NCBI GenBank assembly: GCA_036271875.1
Contig: DATAZU010000035.1
Coordinates: 82,610-146,609, forward strand
Reading direction: 5' to 3'
Source: Galbitalea sp036271875
Lineage (GTDB): Bacteria > Actinomycetota > Actinomycetes > Actinomycetales > Microbacteriaceae
DNA: 64,000 nt
The notes below the pieces were generated by a model. It saw nothing but the letters and a program-made list of their open reading frames with translations, searched no databases and had not been told where the DNA came from. Below are positions 1 through 8,448 of the stretch, piece after piece. Position 1 is the stretch's first letter. Each line of letters starts with the position of its first letter. Made by a program: the position numbers and the translations under genes.

Positions 1-1
1 C

Positions 2-619
2 CTGGTTGGCCAGTTCTGGGCCATTGCCGCACTGCTCGCACTCGTGCCGGGAGCCGACTGGGCCTACGCGATCTCGGCCGGACTTCGGGCTCGTTCGATT
101 GTTCCGGCAATCACCGGAATCCTTGCCGGTTACGTGGTCGTCGTCAGCGTCGTTGCGTTCGGGCTCGGAGCTCTGGTTACGCGTTTCCCGCTCGCGCTCA
201 CGATCCTCACCGCCGCCGGAGGGTTCTACCTGCTATGGCTCGGCGGCAACACCCTGTTCCGGCGAGCGCCCGCTATTGCCCTTGACGAGGCGCCGCTTGC
301 CGACAGCGGGTGGATGCAGTTCCTGCGCGGATTCGGCGTAAGCGGCCTCAATCCGAAAGGCCTGCTGCTTGTCGTCGCCTTGCTTCCCCAGTTCACGACG
401 CCGGGCGGGTGGCCGGTCTGGGCCCAGTTGCTCACGTTGGGCAGTTTCCACATCCTCGACTGCGCAGTGATCTATGCAACCGTCGCGATCCTTGCGCGCC
501 GGCTGCTGCGATCGCGGCCGCGTGCGACGGTTGTGATCACCAAGATCGCGGGTTGCGCGATGATCCTGGTTGGCGGAACGATGCTCGTCGAGCGGGCTCT
601 TACGATCGGGAGCGGCTGA
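2..619 (+). CDS. LysE/RhtB-family exporter, 5'-truncated by window edge
   Basis: Inner-membrane amino-acid or small-metabolite exporter of the LysE/RhtB superfamily. The reading frame is already open at base 2, and the sequence before the first internal GTG (44) is typical of the family N-terminus (WAIAALLALVPGADW), so the true start lies upstream of the window. About 205 residues are visible, close to the usual 200-210. Hydrophobic segments cover most of the length, and the conserved FxxGxxxxxLNPKxxL signature is seen as FLRGFGVSGLNPKGLLL. Its 3' end overlaps the end of the convergent AlkD-like gene by 20 bp. The substrate cannot be told from sequence. Confidence 0.85.
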   Translation: MVGQFWAIAALLALVPGADWAYAISAGLRARSIVPAITGILAGYVVVVSVVAFGLGALVTRFPLALTILTAAGGFYLLWLGGNTLFRRAPAIALDEAPLADSGWMQFLRGFGVSGLNPKGLLLVVALLPQFTTPGGWPVWAQLLTLGSFHILDCAVIYATVAILARRLLRSRPRATVVITKIAGCAMILVGGTMLVERALTIGSG

Positions 620-1076
620 CCGCAAGCGATGCCGCTCGCAGGGCAGGGTCCGATTCATCCGCCCAGCGTTTAAGCACCTGCATCGTCCGGTTCGCGGATG
701 TCGCCTCCATTCCGGTGAACATCGGAATCAGCACGTCGATGACGAGTTGCTGCACGAGTGCATCCGAATCGGCGCTGCGAATGAATCCCTCAACCCGGGT
801 GAGGTCCTTCGCGCGGAGCTCGCCCACTCGCGCCTGCAAGAGAACGACCGCAGCGAGCCTGCGCTCGTAGACCGGGACCCCCCAGAGCTCGGAACTGAGA
901 GCCATTAGCTCGTCGTGGGACAAGGCGGGAAATCGTTTGAGCGCGTCCCGCACCGTTCCACGAATCGCGCCGATTGACGTGCCATAGCGACGAAGTCCCC
1001 CGTCGCCGTTGGGATAAACGTAAGGCGAGACCTCGTATTGCAGCGCGGCGTCGATAAAACCGCCGGCGTCGCTCAC
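600..1076 (-). CDS. AlkD-like HEAT-repeat protein, shortened and lacking catalytic residues
   Basis: The 158-residue protein aligns by eye with the AlkD/AlkC DNA-alkylation-repair HEAT fold: SELWGVPVYERRLAAVVLLQ matches the AlkD helix RELWDLPEREFQAAAL, and a WADESDPALRAASL segment matches the next repeat. AlkD proteins are about 220-240 residues, so the last HEAT repeats are absent. The Trp-Trp-Asp cluster that holds the lesion in AlkD is replaced by SDALVQQLV, so glycosylase activity is unlikely. The GTG start overlaps the stop of the maltokinase-cap gene (GTGA), implying coupling, and the 3' end runs 20 bp into the LysE gene. It is either a decaying gene or a non-catalytic DNA- or protein-binding derivative. 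Confidence 0.6.
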   Translation of the reverse strand: MSDAGGFIDAALQYEVSPYVYPNGDGGLRRYGTSIGAIRGTVRDALKRFPALSHDELMALSSELWGVPVYERRLAAVVLLQARVGELRAKDLTRVEGFIRSADSDALVQQLVIDVLIPMFTGMEATSANRTMQVLKRWADESDPALRAASLAVSRSRS

Positions 1077-1726
1077 CCGCGGAGCGAGACCAGGGCGAGA
1101 AGTGCCGACTCGGACTGGTCCGTCCAGGTGCCGCTGACCGTGTGCGCGCGTGTGTCGGTCGAGAGTGGATGCGCGACGGGTTGGCGCGCGACCAGGATCG
1201 CGAGTCGGTCGGTCTCCACCAGGGTCGACGACTTGTCGTTGCGCGCAGCGGGCACGTGATCATCCCGCACACTCGGTACCGCGGTTCCCGACTGGCCGCT
1301 GCCCTGCGCTGTCGCGTTCGGTTCCTTGATGGTCCGAACGCCGTCTTCCTCGTAGTACATCTCGGCCTGCGAACCGCCGGTCAGGGCGACTGTTGCCACC
1401 GCCTCGAGATAGACCGGGTCGCCGATGGCGTCGTAGGTCCAGCGCAGGCCGAGCACGCCGTGCTGCATAGTGCCGACGAGAAAGTGTTCTGCGCCGGGGA
1501 CTTCCTCGTTTCGATAGGTGAGCGGAATCTGCAGTACCGGGCCATCGCCCGCCCTCACGAAGAGGGTTTCAACGCCAACCTCGCCATCCGGATCATCCAG
1601 ACGAAAGGACGCGATGGTCTCGAACTTCGCGCTCGCGTTGCCGCCGAACCACGGCTGCCTGGGAGCCCACTCGGCAATGAGCTCCAGCTTGGATGGGACG
1701 AGGGTCGTCTTGTGTAGGTGTGCCAC
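1073..1726 (-). CDS. Maltokinase N-terminal cap-like protein
   Basis: The 217-residue protein resembles the stand-alone N-terminal cap domain of actinobacterial maltokinases (Mak_N_cap), often mis-annotated as glucan branching enzyme. Visible features are the opening MAHLHKTTLVPSKLELIAEW, the WFGG turn, an IPLTYRNEE segment and an HGVLGLRWTYDAIGDP motif typical of these caps. No kinase catalytic loop follows, so it is not a maltokinase itself. The C-terminal third (Gly/Ser/Thr-rich, then an STLVETDRLAILVARQ strand) probably completes the beta-sheet. It is translationally coupled to the AlkD-like gene. Biochemical role is unknown. Confidence 0.65.
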   Translation of the reverse strand: MAHLHKTTLVPSKLELIAEWAPRQPWFGGNASAKFETIASFRLDDPDGEVGVETLFVRAGDGPVLQIPLTYRNEEVPGAEHFLVGTMQHGVLGLRWTYDAIGDPVYLEAVATVALTGGSQAEMYYEEDGVRTIKEPNATAQGSGQSGTAVPSVRDDHVPAARNDKSSTLVETDRLAILVARQPVAHPLSTDTRAHTVSGTWTDQSESALLALVSLRG

Positions 1727-1735
1727 GAATCGATG

Positions 1736-1951
1736 TTACTTCGCGCCCTCCGAGTCGTAACTCTCATCGGTGCCGGACTCGTCGTAGTCATCCGCAGGAT
1801 CGGCGAGCAGATTCGGAATCACGTGCAGCTCGTCCTGGTTCGCGGGCGTCTTCGCGCCTCCGTCGTCGCCATCCAGGTTGCCGGCCAGACCGTTGGTTTC
1901 GTCGAATTCGCCGATCGGTTCGTCCGTGTCCTTGTGCTTGTCGTCGCTCAT
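1736..1951 (-). CDS. Small acidic protein of unknown function
   Basis: A 71-residue, very Asp/Glu-rich, Cys-free, probably disordered polypeptide beginning MSDDKHKDTDEPIGEFDETN. It lies just upstream of the maltokinase-cap gene on the same strand (9 bp gap) and is preceded on its coding strand by AAGGAGGAC just before the ATG, a strong ribosome-binding site. Short acidic proteins of this kind are common in Microbacteriaceae. No domain was recognised. Confidence 0.6.
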   Translation of the reverse strand: MSDDKHKDTDEPIGEFDETNGLAGNLDGDDGGAKTPANQDELHVIPNLLADPADDYDESGTDESYDSEGAK

Positions 1952-2076
1952 GGCGTCCTCCTTGGGTCGTTACTCACCAGCCAACCCCGTGCGCACACGT
2001 CGTGGCAAGGGATTGCGGTTTGCCCGCCGGGCGCGCTCAGTTTCAGCACCTAGGTTGGAAATGATCGGAGGCAACA

Positions 2077-2427
2077 ATGGAACCCACGCGAGAAGAACCC
2101 GTTGTGCGGGAAGTTCTCCTGAACGCCCGACTGGATAAGGTCAAGCAAACCGCACGTGTTGAGGTACGCCGCATCCGGATGCTGCCCGGTCACCCCGGCG
2201 GGCTCCACATCCACAACACGCCGGTGTTCGGCAGCATCCTCGATGGTTCGGTCATCTACCAGGTCGAGGGCGGTCCGGAACAGTTGCTCCGCGCCGGTGA
2301 TGTTTTCTTCGAGCCACAGGAAGTACGGATTGCCCGGTTCGATGCGCTGGACGATGGCGTTAGCTTTCTGGGCTACTTCCTGATCGGCGACGACGAAGAG
2401 GCGTCGCTCTCCGTGCCCGAGCACTAG
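2077..2427 (+). CDS. Cupin-domain protein
   Basis: A 116-residue single-domain cupin. The first metal-binding motif is visible as PGHPGGLHIHNTPVFGSILDG (residues about 37-57), followed by the second-motif region LRAGDVFFEPQEVRIARF. The ATG is preceded by CGGAGG at a good distance. Cupins of this size bind a divalent metal and act as isomerases, dioxygenases or ligand sensors; the substrate is not evident. It is a lone gene between the divergent acidic-protein gene and a secreted-protein gene. Confidence 0.75.
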   Translation: MEPTREEPVVREVLLNARLDKVKQTARVEVRRIRMLPGHPGGLHIHNTPVFGSILDGSVIYQVEGGPEQLLRAGDVFFEPQEVRIARFDALDDGVSFLGYFLIGDDEEASLSVPEH

Positions 2428-2539
2428 GCCGTACCGTAACGACTCTCGCCCCAGCACACAAGTGATTTTCACCCTACGGAGGGGACCGTCAGGGACTACG
2501 GACAACACACTCAGGTCGAGTGAGTACGTTCGCTCGATG

Positions 2540-2583
2540 CCCGCGTGCAGTAGCTCCGACCACCTGTTCGGAGCGGGCGCGGG
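2540..2583 (+). promoter_or_regulatory. Leader hairpin upstream of the secreted-protein gene
   Basis: Nested inverted repeats: inner stem GCTCCGA/TCGGAGC (2553-2559 and 2568-2574, loop 8) flanked by outer CCCGCG/CGCGGG (2540-2545 and 2578-2583). It sits 25 bp before the ATG at 2608 and would be in the 5' leader if transcription starts upstream. It could end read-through from the cupin gene or shape the leader; there is no T-tract. Confidence 0.4.
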
Positions 2584-2607
2584 TGTGGAATATGGAAGGG
2601 ATCATTC

Positions 2608-3297
2608 ATGATCAACAACCAGAAAATCACACGAGCCTTCGGTACGCCCCTGCGTACGGCGCTGGCGATCGGGGCAACATCCCTCGTGGCGGCGGGCGGC
2701 CTGCTCGGTGCGGGTGCCGCGAGCGCGACGGCGGCGACCGGGCCGTCTGTGCAGGTCGCGGCGCACGCATCCGTCCCGGTGCACGATCACCTCGGCGCAC
2801 TGTCGCTGCTGAAGCAGCTGCGCGCCGACCTGTTCGATGGCCAGGTCAACGGAACTGGGGCGCAGGCTCTTGCCACACGGATCGTCGACAACCCGACGAT
2901 CTTCGGGGCGCTGCCCACGAACCTGCAGAGTGACCTGACAGCACTGAAGAACGCACAGCCGGCGGATGCGAATGCGCTTGCCGAGCAGATTACGTCGACG
3001 GCACTGTCCGGTGGATACGGAACGCAGATCCAGAATCTTGCGTCCGCGCTCAAGGCCTCAGCCAAGAACGGTATCGACCGCACGCTCGTGGCGAACATCC
3101 GTGAGGACGTCACGTCGATCCTCATCGCCGGAGCGACTCCCGCCCCGCAGCCTGATGTGACGGGGCAGAAGAGCGGGCCCCAGATCAGCAACATGGCGCA
3201 CACCGTTGCACCGGGCAGTTCAACCGCCTCCGGCACCCACCACGGCGAGTCACTCGGGCAGCTGTTCGGATCACTGTTCGGCGGATCGGGCAAGTAG
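2608..3297 (+). CDS. Secreted protein of unknown function
   Basis: A 229-residue exported protein. The N-terminus has basic residues, a hydrophobic core (LAIGATSLVAAGGLLGAG) and an AxA-type cleavage region (AASATAATG), a typical Sec signal peptide. The mature part is Ala/Asn-rich and predicted helical with Leu heptad-like spacing (LGALSLLKQLRADLF, LQSDLTALKNA, IQNLASALKASAKNG), ending in a Gly/Ser tail (LGQLFGSLFGGSGK). It has no cysteines. A GGAAGGG ribosome site precedes ATG 2608. It is a monocistronic unit closed by a strong hairpin at 3336-3374. No known family was recognised. Confidence 0.7.
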   Translation: MINNQKITRAFGTPLRTALAIGATSLVAAGGLLGAGAASATAATGPSVQVAAHASVPVHDHLGALSLLKQLRADLFDGQVNGTGAQALATRIVDNPTIFGALPTNLQSDLTALKNAQPADANALAEQITSTALSGGYGTQIQNLASALKASAKNGIDRTLVANIREDVTSILIAGATPAPQPDVTGQKSGPQISNMAHTVAPGSSTASGTHHGESLGQLFGSLFGGSGK

Positions 3298-3335
3298 GCC
3301 GAACCCAAACGCAGTCGTAAGACATCGCTGCAGCG

Positions 3336-3374
3336 CTCAGGGGCCGGATGCGAGTTCCGCTCCCGGCCCCTGAG
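3336..3374 (+). terminator. GC-rich hairpin terminator (no T-tract)
   Basis: A perfect 12-bp stem, CTCAGGGGCCGG (3336-3347) with CCGGCCCCTGAG (3363-3374), loop 15 nt, 38 bp after the stop of the secreted-protein gene. Tail-less hairpins of this type are common terminators in actinobacteria. Confidence 0.6.
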
Positions 3375-3468
3375 TCGCGACGAGCGAGCCCCGGCAACCG
3401 CATCGCCTTCGCGCAAACGGAAGCACCCCGTAGAGATACGCTTCCGAATGGCCGACCGAAGGAAGCCA

Positions 3469-3981
3469 ATGCCCAAGTACCCCGTTATTCTCGCCGCCGT
3501 CACCGTCGGCGTATCGCTCCTGCTCACGGGTTGTTCCGCGCCAGCTAAGTCTCCGGCGACGCCCAAGGCGGCACCGACACCGAGTGCGACGCCGAAGGCA
3601 GTAACCGCGAGCGCGATCTCGATGTACCTTCAAGCCAAAGTCCCGCAGGTGACGAAGGTGATCCAGATCACGGAAGACAACGATCCGAACAACCTGATCG
3701 GTCGACCGAACGAGTATTCCCAAGCGGCGACGCTGTACGACTCCCGGACGCCGTGCACAGACCTGGGCGCCGACTGCGGCGCCACGATCGAGATCTGGCC
3801 GACCGCCGCAATGGCAACCGCGCGGGGCAAATACATCCAGAAGGAACTCAAGGCCTACCCCATCCTTGGGCCCGAGTACGACCTCGTCCATGGAACCGCT
3901 CTCCTTCGAGTAACCGGGGTGATGAAGCCGACCGACGAGGCCGGTTATGCCACGGCGTGGGCGGCCTACTTCACCTCATAG
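3469..3981 (+). CDS. Putative lipoprotein of unknown function
   Basis: A 170-residue lipoprotein. The N-terminus MPKYPVILAAVTVGVSLLLTGC ends in a lipobox (LLTGC), followed by a Pro/Thr/Ser/Ala linker (KSPATPKAAPTPSATPKA) of the sort that spaces a lipid-anchored domain from the membrane. The globular part has two further cysteines (TPCTDLGADCGATIEIW), a possible disulfide. The ATG at 3469 is chosen over one at 3448 because GAAGGAAG lies at proper distance before 3469. It resembles the other small PTPTPT-linker lipoproteins in this window in architecture only. Confidence 0.65.
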   Translation: MPKYPVILAAVTVGVSLLLTGCSAPAKSPATPKAAPTPSATPKAVTASAISMYLQAKVPQVTKVIQITEDNDPNNLIGRPNEYSQAATLYDSRTPCTDLGADCGATIEIWPTAAMATARGKYIQKELKAYPILGPEYDLVHGTALLRVTGVMKPTDEAGYATAWAAYFTS

Positions 3982-4018
3982 CGACGCGAGATGTCGCCGA
4001 CGCGAGTTGCCGTCGGAC

Positions 4019-4360
4019 ATGCGATATCTCATGTTGCTTTGGGCCGAGGCGGATGCTGCTTCCGGCGGTGAAGAGGATGTTCAGGTCTGGGCGGACTTCG
4101 ACGCGAACGCGAAAGCGGAGGGCGTCTTTATCGAAAACGGTGCACTTGTCCCCGCCGCAACCGAAGCAAGGCTTGTGAGGACCAGCCTCGGAGGCGTTGA
4201 TCTCGCGGATGCGGTCCAGCGGCATCCGTTCACCCAGGGCGCCCGCCAGATTGAGGCGTTCTATCTCATGGAATGCAAGGACCTGGACGAGGCCATCGTC
4301 TGGGCGAATCGCCTGCCGACGTACGGGTACGTCGAGGTGCGCGAGTTGCTCGTCTACTGA
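4019..4360 (+). CDS. YCII-domain protein
   Basis: A 113-residue protein starting MRYLMLLWAEADAAS. The fold and motif order (MLL strand, F..xxxAEGVFIENGALVP, then AFYLMECKDLDEAIVWANRLP and the terminal VEVREL strand) are those of the YCII/YciI-related family, ferredoxin-like dimers often encoded with ECF sigma factors. No sigma factor is adjacent here. Longer in-frame starts upstream would overlap the lipoprotein gene and add a low-complexity Arg-rich stretch, so ATG 4019 is preferred. Function unknown. Confidence 0.75.
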   Translation: MRYLMLLWAEADAASGGEEDVQVWADFDANAKAEGVFIENGALVPAATEARLVRTSLGGVDLADAVQRHPFTQGARQIEAFYLMECKDLDEAIVWANRLPTYGYVEVRELLVY

Positions 4361-4469
4361 ATTGCGGTCACGTGCGCTGTGCCGGAGATTTTCGCGACGC
4401 GCCGCCCATCGTGCACGCACCGACGGCGCGTCGGAGAGATCTCCGCGGAACCGCGCGATCACGATTCCG

Positions 4470-4874
4470 TTAGTCACTCATGACGGCGGCGGTCGCCTCG
4501 ATCTCAACGAGTTGGTTCACGTAACCGAGTACCGCAACGCCGATAAGCGTGCTCGGTACATCGTGGTCGCCGAACCGCTCCCGGTACACATCCCACACCG
4601 TGGCCAGGTCCGCACGATCCGATGAGGCAACAAGTACGCGGGTTTCGACGACATCCGTGAGCACCGCCCCTGCTGCCTCGAGTGCCGCGACGAGATTGTC
4701 GAGGCACTGAACGGTCTGAGCGGCGAGGTCATCGCGGCCGACGACGCTGCCATCGCTATCCAGCGGACAGGCACCGGCAACGTAAACCATCCGCGCGCCC
4801 GCTGACACCGTGGATGCATACGCGTACTCGACCGCGGCCAGGTTCGGTGCGCGGACCAGTCGAATTCGGGTCAT
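4470..4874 (-). CDS. RidA/YjgF-family protein
   Basis: A 134-residue member of the YjgF/YER057c/UK114 family. RidA hydrolyses reactive enamine/imine intermediates made by PLP enzymes; distant relatives have other deaminase roles. Visible features are the VSAGARMVYVAGACPLDSDGS strand-turn, QTVQCLDNLVAALEAAGA helix, VVETRVLVASSDRADLATVWDVY and the C-terminal VEIEATAAV. The canonical Arg in the IxxRxxV(Y/L) region appears as TRVLV; the usual final C(V)EIEA/ARxxLP motif is shortened, so it belongs to a divergent subgroup. A ribosome site AAGGAT precedes the ATG. Confidence 0.8.
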   Translation of the reverse strand: MTRIRLVRAPNLAAVEYAYASTVSAGARMVYVAGACPLDSDGSVVGRDDLAAQTVQCLDNLVAALEAAGAVLTDVVETRVLVASSDRADLATVWDVYRERFGDHDVPSTLIGVAVLGYVNQLVEIEATAAVMSD

Positions 4875-4895
4875 CGGAGCGGGATCCTTTCTAAC

Positions 4896-5162
4896 TCACA
4901 CATGTGAACCGAGTATCTCAGTGCGCGCGGCCGCCAGCAACGCCGCATAGTCGTCGCGCAGTTGCGCAACAAGAACGGACTCCAACATCGAGTTCATGTC
5001 GCAGAAGCCCACTCGTTCGGCTTCATCTTCACAAGCCGCAGGTCGATCGAGTTTCTCGGCTCGATAAAGCCAGCCGAAGAGGACGAGGGCTTCGGCGGCC
5101 GTCAGCCGGAGAACTACCTCACCGACGGCATCCATTTTGTTCGATGATCGACCGACGGCCAT
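4896..5162 (-). CDS. Small hypothetical protein
   Basis: An 88-residue protein with no recognised domain. It is mainly helical by composition (VVLRLTAAEALVLFGWLYRAEKL, LESVLVAQLRDDYAALLAAA) with two cysteines. It lies 21 bp upstream of the RidA gene on the same strand, so the two may be co-transcribed. An AGAGCACGAAA stretch precedes the ATG rather than a clear ribosome site, so the start is provisional. Confidence 0.5.
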   Translation of the reverse strand: MAVGRSSNKMDAVGEVVLRLTAAEALVLFGWLYRAEKLDRPAACEDEAERVGFCDMNSMLESVLVAQLRDDYAALLAAARTEILGSHV

Positions 5163-5227
5163 TTTCGTGCTCTCCGTTTATCACGTCCCCCGATTGCCGG
5201 TGGACAAAGCCAACCCGAGTCGCGGGG

Positions 5228-6301
5228 CTAGTTGTTGAATCGGAACTCGACCACGTCGCCATCCTGCATCACGTAGTCCTTGCCCTCGATCCGGGCCTTG
5301 CCGTGGGCGCGGGCCTCGGCGATCGATCCGGTCTCGATGAGGTCGCCGAAGCCGATCACCTCGGCCTTTATGAAGCCCTTCTCAAAATCCGTGTGAATGA
5401 CGCCGGCCGCCTGCGGCGCCTTCCAGCCCTTGTGGATCGTCCAGGCGCGCGCTTCTTTCGGACCGGCCGTGAGATAGGTCTGCAGTCCAAGCGTGTCAAA
5501 GCCGATGCGCGCAAGCTGGTCGAGGCCGCTCTCGTCCTGCCCGGTTGATGCCAGCAGCTCGGCGGCGTCCTCGGCATCCAGATCGATGAGTTCTGACTCG
5601 AGCTTTGCGTCCAGGAACACGGCATGTGCCGGGGCGACGAGAGCCTCGAGCGCTGCCTTGCGCGCCGGATCACTGAGGACCGCCTCGTCCACGTTGAACA
5701 CGTAGATGAATGGCTTCGCGGTCAGGAGGCCGAGTTCGCGAATCGGCTCGAGGTCAATGGATGAAGCGGACAGTGGCTTACCGTCGTTCAGCCACGCGGT
5801 TGCCGCGGCGGCAGCATCCACCGTCACCTGGGTGATCTTCTTGGCACGCAACTCCTTCTCGTAGCGCGCGGTTGCGTTTTCGAGCGTCTGCAGGTCGGCG
5901 AGGATCAGCTCCGTGTTGATGGTCTCCAGGTCGCTGGCAGCATCGACCTTGCCGTCGACGTGAACGACATCCGGGTCCTCGAAGCCGCGCACCACCTCGG
6001 CGATCGCATCCGCCTCGCGGATGTTCGCCAGGAACTTATTGCCGAGGCCCTCACCGACGGACGCACCCTTCACGATGCCGGCGATGTCGACGAATGAAAC
6101 GGGAGCCGCAACGATGCGCTCCGAGTGGAACAGGTCGGACAGCTGCTGCAGACGCGGGTCGGGCAGGTTGACGACCCCGACGTTCGGCTCGATGGTCGCG
6201 AACGGATAGTTGGCCGCCAGAACGGTGTTCTTGGTCAGCGCATTGAAGAGAGTCGACTTTCCGACATTGGGGAGACCGACGATCGCGATAGTTAGAGCCA
6301 C
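5228..6301 (-). CDS. ychF: Redox-regulated ATPase YchF (OLA1 family)
   Basis: A 357-residue Obg-family P-loop ATPase that associates with ribosomes and is linked to stress control. G1 motif GLPNVGKST, Mg-binding VDIAGIVKGAS, and the YchF-type NVDE in place of the NKxD GTP-specificity motif (YVFNVDEAVL) are all present; NxxE is what makes the family prefer ATP. The C-terminal TGS-like domain ends in GDVVEFRFNN. GTG 6301 is chosen because it gives the canonical (V)ALTIAIVGLPNVG start; longer in-frame starts add an unrelated 90-residue tail. Monocistronic, next to a minus-strand methyltransferase gene. Confidence 0.95.
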   Translation of the reverse strand: MALTIAIVGLPNVGKSTLFNALTKNTVLAANYPFATIEPNVGVVNLPDPRLQQLSDLFHSERIVAAPVSFVDIAGIVKGASVGEGLGNKFLANIREADAIAEVVRGFEDPDVVHVDGKVDAASDLETINTELILADLQTLENATARYEKELRAKKITQVTVDAAAAATAWLNDGKPLSASSIDLEPIRELGLLTAKPFIYVFNVDEAVLSDPARKAALEALVAPAHAVFLDAKLESELIDLDAEDAAELLASTGQDESGLDQLARIGFDTLGLQTYLTAGPKEARAWTIHKGWKAPQAAGVIHTDFEKGFIKAEVIGFGDLIETGSIAEARAHGKARIEGKDYVMQDGDVVEFRFNN

Positions 6302-6348
6302 GAGGGTCAAGGCTACCGGCGGCTGCGGTTCTCGCAGATTCTGTGCGC

Positions 6349-6436
6349 ATAACTCATGCAATTTTCGGTGAGCCGAGCGCGCGCCCGCGGAATGACGCGG
6401 GCGACAGCCGACGCGAGCAAAAATTGCAGGAGTTAT
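6349..6436. repeat. 88-bp terminal-inverted-repeat element (TAACTCATGCA family)
   Basis: The termini ATAACTCATGCAATTTT (6349-6365) and AAAATTGCAGGAGTTAT (6420-6436) are inverted with 16 of 17 positions matching. Inside is a second hairpin, GCCCGCG/CGCGGGC. It lies in the gap between the ychF start and the methyltransferase stop. The left end shares TAACTCATGCA with the element at 8318-8415, so both look like members of one miniature repeat family. Confidence 0.65.
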
Positions 6437-6476
6437 GGCGGTGGAGTGGATCGAGAGGGCGGACGTGCGGATCAGA

Positions 6477-7214
6477 TCAGGCGGGTAGCCGCATCCGGAA
6501 GCAGTGCGTGACGTACGGCATGGTCCAGGCCTGCTGGCCGCCGACATCGGGATCCGTATCCAGCAGCTCGTTGACACCTGCGACGATGCGCGCCTGCTCC
6601 TCGGTCGATGCCGTGATGAAGTAGCTTCGCGAGCGCAGCAGATCGATGATTTCGGGACGCGTGAACTCGCGCGACCACTCGAAGTCGGCCTTCTCGATCG
6701 GCCCGAACGGTCCCTGCTGGATGCTGCCGCTCTCGATGAACTGCTCGCCGGTCGCCTGGTGCATCACCGTGGTCAGGCGCGCGACCCACGGCGTGCGCTC
6801 ATCCCGGATGTTCCAGACCAGCCCGAGGGTCCCGCCGGGCCTGAGAACGCGGGCAACGGATGGCAGCGCGAGATCCTGATCGACCCAGTGCCACGCCTGC
6901 GCCACGAGGATCGCGTCGACACTCGCATCGGCCAGGGGGATGTCCTCGGCCGTGCCCTCGCTCGCGATCGCGCCCGGGACGGCTTCGCGCAGCTGGTCGA
7001 GCATCTTCGGCGACGGGTCGACGGCGAAAACCTCGAGTCCGCGAGCGGTCAGCGCGCGCGTCAGTTTGCCGGTACCCGCGCCCAGATCGAGCACTGTCTT
7101 CGCACCCGCGGGCACAAGCCAGTCGACGGCCCCGGCCGGATATTCGGGGCGTCCGCGCTCATACGCATCCGCCGCCCGGTCGAAGGATGCGGCGTTTTCT
7201 TCGTGCTTGCCCAC
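6477..7214 (-). CDS. Class I SAM-dependent methyltransferase
   Basis: A 245-residue Rossmann-fold methyltransferase. Motif I VLDLGAGTGKLTRAL (residues about 41-55), the acidic end of strand 2 in AVDPSPKML, motif II-like SVDAILVAQAWHWVD and motif III LRPGGTLGLVWN are visible. The N-terminal SFDRAADAYERGRPEYP is typical of UbiE/Methyltransf_11-type enzymes annotated only as class I methyltransferases in actinobacteria. No neighbour indicates the substrate. The length is normal for the group. Confidence 0.85.
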   Translation of the reverse strand: MGKHEENAASFDRAADAYERGRPEYPAGAVDWLVPAGAKTVLDLGAGTGKLTRALTARGLEVFAVDPSPKMLDQLREAVPGAIASEGTAEDIPLADASVDAILVAQAWHWVDQDLALPSVARVLRPGGTLGLVWNIRDERTPWVARLTTVMHQATGEQFIESGSIQQGPFGPIEKADFEWSREFTRPEIIDLLRSRSYFITASTEEQARIVAGVNELLDTDPDVGGQQAWTMPYVTHCFRMRLPA

Positions 7215-7282
7215 ATTCTCAACCTTACGCGCGGGTCATCGAGGCGTAGTCGGATGTGCGTGAGAGCATCGGAAACGTGCCA

Positions 7283-7853
7283 ATGGATTTCACCGCGATC
7301 GACTTCGAAACCGCAAACTCGTCGAGCGCGTCGGCCTGCTCAGTCGGCATGGTGAAGGTGCGGGATGGCCGCGTGGTCGACCAGGCCTACTGGCTGATCA
7401 AGCCGCCCATCGGGCACGACGAGTTCTGGGAGTGGAACACCCGCATCCATGGACTGGTCGCCGCGGATGTTGTCGACGCGCTCCTCTGGACCGAACAGCT
7501 TCCCGACCTGGTCGCGTTTGCCGACGGCGACATCCTCGTCGCGCACAACGCCGGGTTCGACATGGGCGTGATCTCCGCTGCGTGCGAGGCGACCTACGTC
7601 GAGACGCCCGCGTTCAGTTACGCCTGCAGCCTGCAGGTCGCTCGCAAGACCTACAGTCTCGATTCATACCGGCTGCCGGTCGCCGCGATGGCCGCCGGAT
7701 TCGAAGACTTCGACCACCACAACGCGCTCGCGGATGCGCAGGCGTGTTCGGCGATCATGGTTCACGCAGCGCGTCGGAACGACGTGACCGATATCGCGGC
7801 CCTGGTCGCCGCGACGGGCGGCAAGCTCGGCGCGATTGGGGCGCCCGCGCTCG

Positions 7854-7867
<14 letters not shown>
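7283..7867 (+). CDS. DEDDh-type 3'-5' exonuclease (DnaQ-like)
   Basis: A 194-residue exonuclease domain protein of the DnaQ/PolC epsilon class. Exo I is AIDFETAN (Asp and Glu metal ligands), Exo II is VAHNAGFDMGV, Exo III is HHNALADAQA (His then Asp five residues on), so the catalytic DEDDh set is complete. A short C-terminal tail follows, without a BRCT or polymerase domain, so this is a stand-alone proofreading or RNA/DNA-trimming enzyme. ATG 7283 gives the MDFTAIDFETAN start usual for homologues. The 3' end overlaps the remnant serine-hydrolase frame by 14 bp. Confidence 0.85.
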
Positions 7868-8317
<450 letters not shown>

Positions 8318-8331
<14 letters not shown>

Positions 8332-8415
8332 GCAGTTTTTGAAATCTGCGGAAGCGACCCGCGAGATTCCGGGGCTTTTTCTCCAACATCTTCAATCCTG
8401 CATGAGTTACGGAAG
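8318..8415. repeat. 98-bp terminal-inverted-repeat element with perfect 18-bp ends
   Basis: CTTCCGTAACTCATGCAG at 8318-8335 is exactly complementary to 8398-8415. The interior is 62 bp with no coding capacity. It forms the broken 5' edge of the serine-hydrolase remnant and shares TAACTCATGCA with the element at 6349-6436. Its size and structure suggest a miniature non-autonomous transposable or REP-type element; no flanking target duplication was identified with confidence. Confidence 0.7.
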
Positions 8416-8448
8416 TAGCACAGGGTGAAAAGGTGAGGCGGGAAGTGC

